DNA of 64,000 nucleotides from Geothermobacter hydrogeniphilus (lineage in GTDB: Bacteria; Desulfobacterota; Desulfuromonadia; Desulfuromonadales; Geothermobacteraceae): positions 1 through 64,000 of the forward strand of contig NZ_PPFX01000022.1 in NCBI RefSeq assembly GCF_002898515.1. Reading direction: 5' to 3'. The number at the start of each line of letters is the position of its first letter. Position 1 is the stretch's first letter. Shown here one piece after another: positions 7,231 to 15,404 of the stretch. The translations under genes and the position numbers were made by a program. The notes beneath the pieces are model-generated. The model was not told the DNA's origin, made no database searches, and saw nothing but the letters and a program-made list of their open reading frames with translations.

Positions 7231-7560
7231 TGCTGCGTTACGCTTGCCCGGACCCCTTCGACGTACCCTTGGTAGGCCTCAGGCTTCCGGTTTGCGCAAG
7301 CCTTGCATCTGGTACCCTTTACTCAGCCGTTCACCGTTTCGTTGGAAGTCAATACCGATGGCGTCGCAAAAATTCACCAGCAGCTGCGTTGCTGCGTTTA
7401 TCTCGCTGCTTCAACGTACGCAAGTACGTCTCATTGCTTGGCAAACGCGCGCCTTGTTTTTGCTTAGCCAACATCATTTTTGCTTTCTTGCGAAAGCATC
7501 AATGCCACATTTCAAGGAAGCCCGGTGGGTCGGGCAGCCGACCCACCGGGTTGTAACCTC
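7231..7560. repeat. Repeat-filled gap between livK and livH
   Basis: Two tandem copies of a palindromic element occupy 7231-7330 and 7380-7470. Each starts near CTGCTGCGTT or CTGCGTTGCTGCG, has a central palindrome such as ACGTACGCAAGTACGT, and ends near GCGCCTTG or GCAAGCCTTGCATC. A third copy is at 35520-35635. At 7455-7503 the words TTTTTGCTTAGCC and CTTTCTTGCGAAAGCATCA are repeated (inverted) at 19490-19530. A GGTGGGTCGG...CCGACCCACC hairpin lies at about 7523-7552. No gene is seen. Confidence 0.6.
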
Positions 7561-7592
7561 ATTTCTGCTGTTTTGTCAAATCAATCGTGGTT

Positions 7593-8762
7593 TTATTCCG
7601 GGCAAACCGATTCCTTGAACTCGAAATCGCCGCTCTGGCTGATCTGCACCACCACGGCGCACTTGACCGGGTCGCCCTGTTCGTCGAATTTCATGTTGCC
7701 GGTGATGCCGGCGAAACTCTTGATGGCGGAGATGCCGTCACGCACGGCCTTGCGGTCGCGACGGAGCTTGCCGGTCAGTTTGCCGGCGTTCTGGATGCCC
7801 TTGAGGACGACGCGGGTGGCGTCCCAGGTCAGGGCGGCGACGTCATCCGGGGTGTAGCCGTATTTCTTGGTGTAGCGGTCGATGAATTCCTTGGTGGCAC
7901 CCTTGGCGCCGGCGGCGGCGTAATGGGTCGAGAAGTGCAGGCCCTTGCAGTCGTCGCCGCAGAGGGTCATCAGTTCGGAGGAACCCCAGGCGTCGGAGCC
8001 CATGAACTCACCCTTGTAGCCGAGCTTGCGGGCCTGCGGCACGATCAGCGCGACCTGGTTGTAGTTGTCCGGCACGAAGATGAAGTCCGGCTTGGTGGCG
8101 ATGATCTTGGTCAGCTGGGCGGAGAAATCCTGGTCCTTGGTGCCGTGGGATTCAAAGGCGAGGACGGTGCCCTTGCCCATCTTCTTCTCGAATACGTCGC
8201 GGAAGATCTCGGCCAGGCCCTTGGAATAGTCATTGGAGAGATCGTAGAGCACCGCCGCGGTCTTGGCGTGGAAGGTTTTGACGGCGAAGTTCACGGCCAC
8301 CGGACCCTGGAAGGGATCGAGGAAGGCGGCCCGGAAGACCCAGGGACGATCGTAGGTGGTGTCCGGGTTGGTCGACCAGGGGCTGATCATGACGGTCTGG
8401 TTGTCGTCGGCGACCTGGCCGGCGGGAACCGCCTGCTTCGAGGAGTTGGGGCCGATCATCGCCAGCACCTGGTCTTTCTCGATCAGTTTCAGGGCGGTGG
8501 TGACGGCCGACTCGGCCTTGGCCTCGTTGTCCTCGTAGATGAATTCGAGCATGTATTTTTTGCCGCCGACGTCGAGGCCGCCGGCGCCATTGATGTCGGC
8601 CTTGAGCATTTCAGCGGAGAGTTTCGAGGATTCGCCGACCTTGGGGATGTCTCCGGTCAGCGGAATGTTGAAGCCGATCTTGATGGTGTCGGCGGCCCAG
8701 GCCGGAGCGGTCAGCAACAGGGCGAGGGTGGTCAGCAACAGGGCGAAGGTTCCTTTTTTCAT
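7593..8762 (-). CDS. livK: Periplasmic branched-chain amino acid-binding protein LivK-type
   Basis: The substrate-binding protein of the liv transporter, 389 aa. A Sec signal peptide MKKGTFALLLTTLALLLTAPAWAA ends at an AWA-A cleavage site. The mature protein begins DTIKIGFNIPLTGDIP, the periplasmic-binding-protein type 1 start, and has the Asp/Ser-rich ligand-loop regions (IGPNSSKQAVPAGQ, FMGSDAWGSSEL). Two cysteine pairs (LCGDDC and the ends near KCAVV/SVCPE) could form disulphides. It is the first gene of livKHMGF; the large spacing to livH would allow higher expression of the binding protein. Confidence 0.93.
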   Translation of the reverse strand: MKKGTFALLLTTLALLLTAPAWAADTIKIGFNIPLTGDIPKVGESSKLSAEMLKADINGAGGLDVGGKKYMLEFIYEDNEAKAESAVTTALKLIEKDQVLAMIGPNSSKQAVPAGQVADDNQTVMISPWSTNPDTTYDRPWVFRAAFLDPFQGPVAVNFAVKTFHAKTAAVLYDLSNDYSKGLAEIFRDVFEKKMGKGTVLAFESHGTKDQDFSAQLTKIIATKPDFIFVPDNYNQVALIVPQARKLGYKGEFMGSDAWGSSELMTLCGDDCKGLHFSTHYAAAGAKGATKEFIDRYTKKYGYTPDDVAALTWDATRVVLKGIQNAGKLTGKLRRDRKAVRDGISAIKSFAGITGNMKFDEQGDPVKCAVVVQISQSGDFEFKESVCPE

Positions 8763-9162
8763 CGTCTCCTCCTACAGGTGATGGGGATACAGGCGCCGCG
8801 ACCATCCGGCCGCGAAACATCTGCGGAAAAAGCACTGAAGCCGTTGCGGCGTTGCCGGTCGAGAAGGGTCCTCTCCCGAGCAACAGTGCATAATGTACAC
8901 GATTTACCGTGGTTATGGGACACAAAAAAAGGGAATTTTCGTTTTTTAAAAAAATGTTTGATTTCCCGGCCATCGGCAAGGATACCCCCCTCAATCCCCC
9001 CTGTTGAACAGGGGGGAAGCAAGCGTAGCGCAGCAGGGGGGTGTGATCCTGTTGTGGGCAATGACTAAATTTTGTTACCCGCTGAGCAGATTCTTGTTGA
9101 TGAGTTACCGGCTGTGCAAAGCCGGTGGTCGGGACGGATTGATTGCGGTAAGATGACGAACC
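8763..9162. other. Intergenic region between livK and priA, with one hairpin repeat
   Basis: This 400-bp divergent region must hold the livK (-) and priA (+) promoters, but I see no confident -35/-10 pair. At 8984-9043 the words ACCCCCCTCAATCCCCCC and GGGGGGAAGC and GCAGGGGGGTG form a strong hairpin of a type that is widely dispersed in bacterial genomes. Nothing coding is supported here. Confidence 0.5.
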
Positions 9163-11358
9163 ATGTCCGATTCCCGTCTGATTGCCGAAGTCGCGGTGGC
9201 CGCGCCGCTGAAGAAAACCCTGTCCTACCTGGTTCCGCCCGAGCTGGCCGCCGCGGCCCGTATCGGGGTGCGGCTGCGGGTGCCCCTCGGCCGCCGCCGG
9301 GCGGTCGGCTTCCTGCTCGAACTGAGCCGCGGCAGCGGCGAAGGTCTCAAGGCGATCGCCGAGGTGCTGGATGACGAGCCGCTTTTCCCGCCCGCGCTGA
9401 TCCCCCTGTTCCGTCGTGCCGCATGCTATTACCTGCACCCCCTCGGCCAGGTGATCGCCACCGCGCTGCCGGCCGGTCTTTCCGGACGCGGCAGCGCGCC
9501 GCCGATTCTGCGCGAGACCCTCTACGCGCCGACCGGGGATGAGAGCGAGCCGCCCGGCCGTCGGCAGCGGCAGATTCTCGACTGCATCCGCCAGGCGAAA
9601 GAGGTCAGCCTGACGGAATTGCGCACCCGCTTCGACGCTCCCCACGCGCCGTTGAAACGCCTGCTTGAGTTGGGGCTGATCAGCGCCCGGCAGCAGGAAC
9701 GGCTGCGTGATCCTTTTCTGTCCTGGCCGCTGCAGCCGGAAACGCCGCCCGAACCGGCTCCGGCCCAGTTGCGGGTGCTGGAACAGTTGCGTCCGCTCCT
9801 GGAGCAGGGCGGTTTCCGCTCCGCGCTGCTGCACGGGGTGACCGGCAGCGGCAAGACCGAGGTCTACCTGCGGGCGATCGAAACGGTTCTCGAGCGCGGC
9901 CGCCAGGCTCTGGTGCTGGTGCCGGAAATCGCCCTGACCCCGCAGCTGGTGGGTCGTTTCCGCAATCGCTTCGCCGGCCGGGCGAAAATCAGCGTACTGC
10001 ATTCCGGTCTCTCCGACGGTGAACGCTATGACGCCTGGCGGAACGTGGCCCGCGGTGAGGCCGATATCGTCATCGGCGCGCGCTCGGCGATCTTCGCGCC
10101 GCTGCCGGAGCCGGGGCTGATCATCGTCGACGAGGAGCATGAGACGAGTTACAAGCAGTCGGAGGGGTTTCGCTACAACGCCCGCGACCTGGCGCTGCTG
10201 CGCGGCCAGCAGCAGGGCGTGCCGGTGCTGCTCGGCAGCGCCACCCCGGCGTTGCCGAGCTATCGCCGCGCTCTCGACGGGGAGGCGTTGCTGCTGCAGC
10301 TGCCGGGGCGGGCCGCCGGTCAGCCGCTGCCCGAGGTGGAACTGATCGACATGACCGCCACCCCCTTCAGGACCCTGCTTTCCGATCCCCTGGCCGGTGC
10401 CCTGGAAGCCAACCTGCAACGCGGTGAGCAGAGCCTGGTGCTGCTCAACCGGCGCGGCTTCGCTCCCTACCTGCTGTGTGCCGACTGCGGCCGGGATTTC
10501 CGTTGTCCGAACTGCGAGATCAGTCTCACCTATCATCGCGGCCGGCTGCTGCTGCGCTGTCATTACTGCGATTACCAGCTGTCGCCGCCGGAATCCTGTC
10601 CGCGCTGCGGCGGCAGTCAGCTCGACCCGGAAGGGGCCGGCACCGAGCGCCTCGAACTGGAACTCAAGGAGCGTTTTCCCGAGGCGCGACTGGCGCGCAT
10701 GGACCGGGATACGACCACCGCCCGGGGGGCGCATCGCCGGTTCATGGAACGGATGCTGGCCGGCGAGATCGATATCCTGGTCGGCACCCAGATGATCGCC
10801 AAGGGGCATGATTTCCCCGGGGTGACCCTGGTCGGGGTGGTCAATGCCGACGCGACCCTCAATTTCCCCGATTTCCGCGCCGGAGAGCGGACCTTCGCCC
10901 TGCTGTCGCAGGTGGCCGGGCGGGCCGGACGGGGGACGCTGCCCGGGCGGGTGCTGATCCAGACCTACGCGCCGGAACACTATGCCCTGCAGCATGCCGC
11001 CAGCCATGATTATGCAGGTTTCTACCGCCAGGAGCTGGCCCTGCGCCGTGAACTCGGCTATCCCCCCTACGGCTTCCTGGTTAACCTGGTGCTCAGCGGC
11101 AACGATCCGCAGCGGGTCGAACGGGCGGCACGGGAGCTTGCCGGACGGCTGCTGCCGTTGCCGGCCGGTGCCGAGCTGCTCGGTCCGGTGCCCTGCCTGC
11201 TGGCGAAACTGCGCGGCAAGGCGCGGATGCAGATCCTGCTCAAGGCGGCGCAGCGACCCGCGTTGCGCCGCGCCCTCGATCGTTTTGAGCAGCTTGCCCG
11301 CCCGGTGCCGAACGGGGTGTCGCTGGCGGTAGATGTCGACCCGGTGGATATGTTTTAA
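9163..11358 (+). CDS. priA: Primosomal replication restart helicase PriA
   Basis: A 3'-5' DNA helicase that reloads the replisome at stalled forks, 731 aa, full length. The N-terminal DNA-binding domain includes the basic RIGVRLRVPLGRRR stretch. The helicase core has Walker A GVTGSGKTEVYL (about residue 225), the DEEH box (IVDEEHETSYKQ) and the motif VI region QVAGRAGRG. Between the helicase lobes lie the zinc-binding cysteines (CADC, CPNC, CHYC, CPRC). No neighbour is functionally linked. The start at 9163 is the most upstream good ATG; the ribosome-binding site is weak. Confidence 0.97.
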   Translation: MSDSRLIAEVAVAAPLKKTLSYLVPPELAAAARIGVRLRVPLGRRRAVGFLLELSRGSGEGLKAIAEVLDDEPLFPPALIPLFRRAACYYLHPLGQVIATALPAGLSGRGSAPPILRETLYAPTGDESEPPGRRQRQILDCIRQAKEVSLTELRTRFDAPHAPLKRLLELGLISARQQERLRDPFLSWPLQPETPPEPAPAQLRVLEQLRPLLEQGGFRSALLHGVTGSGKTEVYLRAIETVLERGRQALVLVPEIALTPQLVGRFRNRFAGRAKISVLHSGLSDGERYDAWRNVARGEADIVIGARSAIFAPLPEPGLIIVDEEHETSYKQSEGFRYNARDLALLRGQQQGVPVLLGSATPALPSYRRALDGEALLLQLPGRAAGQPLPEVELIDMTATPFRTLLSDPLAGALEANLQRGEQSLVLLNRRGFAPYLLCADCGRDFRCPNCEISLTYHRGRLLLRCHYCDYQLSPPESCPRCGGSQLDPEGAGTERLELELKERFPEARLARMDRDTTTARGAHRRFMERMLAGEIDILVGTQMIAKGHDFPGVTLVGVVNADATLNFPDFRAGERTFALLSQVAGRAGRGTLPGRVLIQTYAPEHYALQHAASHDYAGFYRQELALRRELGYPPYGFLVNLVLSGNDPQRVERAARELAGRLLPLPAGAELLGPVPCLLAKLRGKARMQILLKAAQRPALRRALDRFEQLARPVPNGVSLAVDVDPVDMF

Positions 11359-11370
11359 GGCGAGGTTCGA

Positions 11371-11424
11371 GGCTAAAGGCTAAAGGCTAAAGGCTAAAGG
11401 CTGAAAACTGAAAACTGAAAACTG
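11371..11424. repeat. Heptanucleotide tandem array (GGCTAAA then GAAAACT)
   Basis: Four perfect GGCTAAA units are followed by three AAAACTG-type units, immediately before a GGGGACAGTCCCC palindrome. The unit length is exactly seven, as in the arrays at 15308-15402, 26549-26606 and 63040-63095. Confidence 0.85.
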
Positions 11425-11429
11425 GGACC

Positions 11430-11474
11430 CGAAGGGGACAGTCCCCCTCCTTTAAGGGGACTGTCCCCTTTGGG
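11430..11474. repeat. GGGGACAGTCCCC palindromic repeat, copy 2
   Basis: AAGGGGACAGTCCCC and GGGGACTGTCCCCTT are arms around a CTCCTTTAA-type spacer. It lies between priA and mltA, right after a heptanucleotide array, and may act as a bidirectional terminator-like hairpin. The mltA ribosome-binding region begins just after it. Confidence 0.8.
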
Positions 11475-11481
11475 ATAAGAG

Positions 11482-12645
11482 ATGGTGCGGATGAAAAAAA
11501 TATCCTGGTTCAGTCTGCTGTTGTCCCTGTTGCTGCCGGCGGCCTGCGTCAAGGCGCCGCCGGAGAAGCCGCCGGTGGCGGCACCGGCGGCGGTGCCGGT
11601 CGACTGGTCCGACGTCGAGGGCTGGCTGCGGGACGATCCGCGGCCGGCGCTGGAGGTGTTCAGGCGGGGCTGCGGCGCCCTGCGCTGGCGGAGCGGATGG
11701 GAACAGGTCTGTGCCCGCCTGTCCGAGCTGGAGAACCCCACCGAGGTCGATGCCCGGCAGTTCTTCCGGACCTGGTTCCAACCCTGGCGGCTGCAGCAGG
11801 AGGACGGCAGCGCGACCGGTCTGCTGACCGGCTATTACGTTCCCGATCTGCGCGGCAGCCGCACGCCGGATGAGCGCTACCGTTATCCCCTCTACGCGGT
11901 GCCCGATGACCTGCTGGTGATCGATCTCGGCGATCTCTACCCGGAACTCGGCAGTTACCGTCTGCGCGGCCGGCTCGACGGTCGGCGGGTGGTCCCGTAC
12001 TGGGACCGGGCGGCGATCGACGCTCATCCCGAGCGGCTGGTCGGCAAGGAACTGTTCTGGGTTGATGACCCGGTTGAACTCTTCTTTCTGCAGATCCAGG
12101 GATCGGGTCGGATCCTGCTGCCGGACGGTGAACGGGTGATGGTCAACTATGCCGACCAGAACGGCCATCCCTACCGGTCGATCGGCAAGTTGCTGCTTGA
12201 GAAGGGGGCCATGACCCGCGAGCAGATGTCGATGCAGAATATCCGTGCCTGGGCGTGCCGCCATCCCGACCAGGTTGCCGCGCTGCTGGAAGAAAATCCG
12301 AGCTATGTTTTTTTCCGGGAACTCGGCCCCGAGTTTCAGAGCCCGCCCGGCGCTCTCGGCATTCCGCTGATGCCCGAACGCAGCCTGGCGGTCGACCCCC
12401 GTTTCGTGCCCCTGGGAGCACCGCTGTTTGTCGCCACGACCTGGCCGGTCGGTGATGCCCCGCTGTGGCGGCTGATGGTCGCCCAGGATACCGGCGGCGC
12501 CATCAAGGGGCGGGTGCGGGCCGATTTTTTCTGGGGCATGGGGGCCGAAGCCGGCGCCCTGGCCGGCCGCATGAAACAGGATGTCCGCCTCTGGCTGCTG
12601 CTGCCGCGAGGCGTGACGCCGCCGTCGGTCAAGGGTGAGATGTGA
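11482..12645 (+). CDS. mltA: Membrane-bound lytic murein transglycosylase A (MltA family)
   Basis: This lipoprotein cleaves peptidoglycan glycan strands with 1,6-anhydro product formation. The signal peptide ends in a lipobox LLPAAC, with lipidated Cys22 if the ATG at 11482 is used (the ATG at 11491 is equally possible). The MltA domain shows LTGYYVPDLRGS, FFLQIQGSGRILLPDG and NGHPYRSIGKLL. The C-terminal 3D domain has VAQDTGGAIKG and VRADFFWG, which include the conserved aspartates of the active site. Length (387 aa) is normal. It stands alone between two copies of the palindromic repeat. Confidence 0.93.
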   Translation: MVRMKKISWFSLLLSLLLPAACVKAPPEKPPVAAPAAVPVDWSDVEGWLRDDPRPALEVFRRGCGALRWRSGWEQVCARLSELENPTEVDARQFFRTWFQPWRLQQEDGSATGLLTGYYVPDLRGSRTPDERYRYPLYAVPDDLLVIDLGDLYPELGSYRLRGRLDGRRVVPYWDRAAIDAHPERLVGKELFWVDDPVELFFLQIQGSGRILLPDGERVMVNYADQNGHPYRSIGKLLLEKGAMTREQMSMQNIRAWACRHPDQVAALLEENPSYVFFRELGPEFQSPPGALGIPLMPERSLAVDPRFVPLGAPLFVATTWPVGDAPLWRLMVAQDTGGAIKGRVRADFFWGMGAEAGALAGRMKQDVRLWLLLPRGVTPPSVKGEM

Positions 12646-12661
12646 GATGGGGGAAGTAAGC

Positions 12662-12700
12662 AAGGGGACAGTCCCCCTCCCTCAAGGGGACTGTCCCCTT
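12662..12700. repeat. GGGGACAGTCCCC palindromic repeat, copy 3
   Basis: AAGGGGACAGTCCCC and GGGGACTGTCCCCTT arms around CTCCCTCAA follow the mltA stop by about 15 bp. With its T-containing flank it could act as the mltA terminator. Confidence 0.8.
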
Positions 12701-12801
12701 TGTCCTGTGAACACCTGTTTTGATATGGACAAAAATCTTTTAAGTTTCTGTTCCGCAGGTCGATATGAGAGATAGACCCTTTTACGAGTGAGGTTTCCAC
12801 T

Positions 12802-13656
12802 ATGGGTACTGACTTGCAGGCTGTCGTCAATGCCATTGGAGATTTGCCGCCAATGCCGGTGGTTGCGGTCAAGGTTCTTGACTTGCTGCAGAAACCGACC
12901 ACCACGGCCGACAAACTGGCCGAAACCATATCCAGCGACCAGGCGGTTTCCGCCCGGGTGCTGAAAATCGCCAATTCCTCTTTCTACAGTTTGCGTCGCC
13001 AGGTGACGACCCTGGAACACGCGATTGTCATCATGGGGGAAAAAACCCTCAAGAGCCTGGTGCTGGCATCGAGCCTGAAGGGGATCAACAAGTCCTTCGG
13101 GCTGATGGAGAAGATGCTCTGGGAGGATTCCCTCGGCTGCGCCATCGGCTCGCGCATGACCGCTCTCTGGTTCAAGTCGGCTGATCCCGAGGAGGCTTTC
13201 CTCGCCGGCCTTTTTCGGCATATCGGCAAGATGATGCTGAACAACGTCGATGCTGAAAGTTTCCGTTGCGTTCTCGAGGGGGTCTACAACGGCGAGGGCA
13301 GTGAAGACGACCTCGAAGCCCAGTATTTCCCCTTCGGCCACGCGGTGGTCGGCGAGGCGGTGCTGGACAAGTGGAATTTTTCCGCCGACATGACGGAAGT
13401 GACCCGTTATCATGACAATATCGAGAAGATTGACGCCGTCGAAGAGCCGGCGCGTTACCGCCTGGCGGCCACCGTCAACCTGGCCGACGCCATGTGCCGC
13501 AAGCTCGGCATCGGTCGCCGGGAACCGGAGCCGGACCTGGAACTGGCCCTGACACCGGGGGGCAGGGCCCTGGAGGTCGAGCCGGACCAGGCCGAGCAAC
13601 TGCTGGAAGAATTCCGCGCCTTCTTCGAAAAGGAACGCGATACCTTTCTTGCCTGA
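12802..13656 (+). CDS. HDOD-domain signalling protein
   Basis: A single HDOD domain spans about residues 10-200 of 284. Signature pieces are LPPMPVVAVKVLDLLQ, the helix pair ISSDQAVSARVLKIANSSFY and the degenerate HD region LFRHIGKMMLNN. HDOD proteins bind or scaffold other signalling components and lack the hydrolase metal site. No receiver, GGDEF or kinase domain is attached. The C-terminus is acidic and probably flexible. The gene stands alone between repeat elements, so its partner cannot be inferred. The start has a GAGG-like ribosome-binding site. Confidence 0.85.
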   Translation: MGTDLQAVVNAIGDLPPMPVVAVKVLDLLQKPTTTADKLAETISSDQAVSARVLKIANSSFYSLRRQVTTLEHAIVIMGEKTLKSLVLASSLKGINKSFGLMEKMLWEDSLGCAIGSRMTALWFKSADPEEAFLAGLFRHIGKMMLNNVDAESFRCVLEGVYNGEGSEDDLEAQYFPFGHAVVGEAVLDKWNFSADMTEVTRYHDNIEKIDAVEEPARYRLAATVNLADAMCRKLGIGRREPEPDLELALTPGGRALEVEPDQAEQLLEEFRAFFEKERDTFLA

Positions 13657-13706
13657 CCCGGGATTCCCGGTCGGACAGTCCCTTCTTCGGCACGGTATGG
13701 TAAAAT

Positions 13707-13868
13707 CCTGAATCAGTGAATCCCTTGTCGGCGGATAGCACAAGTCATTGATCTGCCTGAGTTTCCCAAAAATCACCAGCGAACCTATGGGTGCGCTTCA
13801 GATTTTTGAAAATCTCATTCAGACCAAGCACTTGCACTCTCCATCCAACAGGAACTCACTGATTCAGG
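13707..13868. mobile_element. MITE-like element with CCTGAATC terminal inverted repeats, copy 1
   Basis: The outer ends CCTGAATCAGTGA and TCACTGATTCAGG are perfect 13-bp inverted repeats. Internal words AGCACAAGTCATTGA and CAAGCACTTGCACTCT are shared with the copy at 38326-38447. The size (162 bp), absence of coding capacity and terminal repeats suggest a non-autonomous mobile element; no transposase relative is in the window. Confidence 0.65.
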
Positions 13869-13905
13869 AAAGTGAAATCGTTACCTCCGCCCGAGGAGAA
13901 CCCGC

Positions 13906-14577
13906 ATGTCCGTCCATTACCTGCTCGCCGTGCTGCTGTTGAGTGTCCTGCTCTGTCCAGCCCCGGCGGTTGCCCTCGATCCGGCTCCCGGCCGGTTGCT
14001 GGTGGCCCGCCAGGGGCTGAAAGATCCGCGTTTCCAGAAAACCGTTATCCTGCTTCTCAGGCATGATGAGCAGGGCAGCGTCGGCCTGATCCTCAATCGC
14101 CCGACCCGCTTCAGCCTGGCCCGGTCCTTCCCCCAGTTCGATAAGGTCTTCAGCGGTCTGCGCGGAGCCCTCTGGCTGGGGGGGCCGGTGTCGTCGCGCT
14201 CCGCCCTGGTGTTGCTGGAAAGTGACAGTCCCCCGCCGGGATCGCGGCCGGTTTTCGGTCGGGTCCACGTCACCGGCGTGCGGCAGCTGGTTCTCTGGCT
14301 GCAGGCGGACCACCGTCAGGAACGGTTTCGGGTCTATGCCGGTTCGGCCGGATGGGCGCCGGGGCAGTTGGAGGCTGAATTGCGACGGGGAGACTGGGAC
14401 GTGGCGCCGGCCACCGAGGAGACGATCTTCGGCCGCAATCCGCACCGCCAGTGGCAGCAGGAGCAGGATGTGCGGCCGCTGCTGATCCGCCGGTCGCCGG
14501 AACCTGGTTCAGAGGGGAATCCGGCGCTTTTTGGCGTAGGCGCGGACAACCATCGCGGCCTGGTTGAGGCGGGATAG
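13906..14577 (+). CDS. YqgE/AlgH (DUF179) family protein with a signal peptide
   Basis: The DUF179 fold covers about residues 25-190. Motifs are GRLLVARQGLKDPRFQKTVILLL near the start, SVGLILNRPT, and LWLGGPVSS. Unlike usual cytoplasmic YqgE, it opens with a hydrophobic export signal (MSVHYLLAVLLLSVLL...AVA) with a plausible cleavage before LDPAPG. The ribosome-binding site GAGGAGAACCCGC supports this start. The last 23 codons overlap a convergent gene on the - strand. The biochemical role of the family is unknown. Confidence 0.8.
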   Translation: MSVHYLLAVLLLSVLLCPAPAVALDPAPGRLLVARQGLKDPRFQKTVILLLRHDEQGSVGLILNRPTRFSLARSFPQFDKVFSGLRGALWLGGPVSSRSALVLLESDSPPPGSRPVFGRVHVTGVRQLVLWLQADHRQERFRVYAGSAGWAPGQLEAELRRGDWDVAPATEETIFGRNPHRQWQQEQDVRPLLIRRSPEPGSEGNPALFGVGADNHRGLVEAG

Positions 14578-14778
14578 TTTCATGTTCTTCGCCTTGACCG
14601 CCGGGACATCCTCCAGGGGAATCTGCTCGGCGCGCAGCTCGCGGGTGACGATGGCGAGATGGGTGAGGATGGTTTTCAGGTCGGCCGGGGTGTATTGTTT
14701 GAGGCCGCTCTGGCTCAGGCTGGTGAAGCCGCCGGCGATGTCCTGGGCGAGTTTCTTCGGTGATCCGGAAATAGCCAT
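14509..14778 (-). CDS. Small conserved-type protein, 89 aa, unknown function
   Basis: An 89-aa basic, helical, cytoplasmic protein starting MAISGSPKKLAQDIAGG and ending AKKRRIPL. No Cys, no membrane segment and no recognised motif. The preceding - strand sequence includes a GGGGGGAAAC purine run in position for ribosome binding. Its 3' end overlaps the end of the AlgH-like gene by 69 bp in convergent orientation, and upstream lies a dispersed repeat. The coding call rests on composition and the ribosome-binding site; the function is unknown. Confidence 0.65.
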   Translation of the reverse strand: MAISGSPKKLAQDIAGGFTSLSQSGLKQYTPADLKTILTHLAIVTRELRAEQIPLEDVPAVKAKNMKLSRLNQAAMVVRAYAKKRRIPL

Positions 14779-14819
14779 GTTTCCCCCCTTGAAAAGAAGC
14801 GATCGACAGGTGCCGTCAG

Positions 14820-14960
14820 GCGCCAGGAAAACCTTTTTTAACGGAGAGCCGCTGAGAAGGAGAGAACGCAGAGAAAGTCAAAGCCGGCTTGAGATTTTTA
14901 AACCCCAACAGGTTTCTCTCCATCTCTGTCCCTCTCCGCCTCTGCGTTAAATGAATCCAT
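14820..14960. repeat. Long inverted-repeat intergenic element, copy 2
   Basis: TTTTTTAACGGAGAGCCGCTG and GAGAACGCAGAG face CCCTCTCCGCCTCTGCGTTAAAT across a short centre. It matches copies at 5062, 16735 and 57830 in outline. No gene is present. Confidence 0.7.
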
Positions 14961-14970
14961 TGAATGAGAA

Positions 14971-15156
14971 ATGAAAATGCAACCGGTCAACTACAAGGTT
15001 ATCGAGCTTACCACGGTCACCGACGAAAGTCTTGAAGAGGTTCTCAACCAGTGGAGCGGCGAGGGCTGGCAGCTGGAGTCGATCCAGTTCGCCATGCGCG
15101 AGTCGAGCCGGCGTCCGGCGATGGCCTTCGTCATCTTTATCCGGAAAGAGGGCTGA
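14971..15156 (+). CDS. DUF4177-like small protein
   Basis: A 61-aa protein whose start MKMQPVNYKVIEL is followed by a Trp-containing core (NQWSGEGWQLESI) and AFVIFIRKEG. This beta-alpha-beta layout with a central 'GWxL' is typical of DUF4177-type proteins of unknown function. A second ATG two codons in is also possible. It stands alone between two repeat stretches. The product call is by resemblance only. Confidence 0.65.
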   Translation: MKMQPVNYKVIELTTVTDESLEEVLNQWSGEGWQLESIQFAMRESSRRPAMAFVIFIRKEG

Positions 15157-15210
15157 AGGGGAAAGACACCAGTTTCCAGTCTTCAGTTTTCAGCCTTGTG
15201 CCAACTTCAC

Positions 15211-15287
15211 GGGGACAGTCCCCTTTAAGGAGGGGGACTGTCCCCGTCGGGGATGGGAAGGGGGACGCACCTGCGGAGCCAGTCCCC
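15211..15287. repeat. Two palindromic repeats in tandem
   Basis: 15211-15246 is a GGGGACAGTCCCC/GGGGACTGTCCCC copy. 15261-15287 is a second palindrome type, GGGGAC...ACCTGCGGAGCC.GTCCCC, which recurs at 25289-25317 and 25986-26014 in the gspI/gspH leader region. Confidence 0.75.
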
Positions 15288-15307
15288 GGCCAGCCTCGAA
15301 CCTCGAA

Positions 15308-15402
15308 CCTCGATCCTTGAACCTTGAACCTTGAACCTTGAACCTTGAACCTTGAACCTTGAACCTTGAACCTTGAACCTTGAACCTTGAACCTTGAACC
15401 TC
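15308..15402. repeat. Heptanucleotide tandem array (CCTTGAA x ~12)
   Basis: About twelve uninterrupted CCTTGAA units, with degenerate CCTCGAA units at the left edge, end just 3 bp before the trpS stop codon. The uniform copies suggest recent expansion. Confidence 0.92.
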
Positions 15403-15404
15403 TA

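Noticed and set aside
8611-11007. 798-aa - strand ORF
   Set aside because: Antisense shadow of priA and the livK start; composition is Gln/Arg/Gly repeats typical of reversed GC-rich genes.
15308-15402. CRISPR array
   Set aside because: Units are 7 bp and contiguous without spacers; it is a simple tandem repeat.
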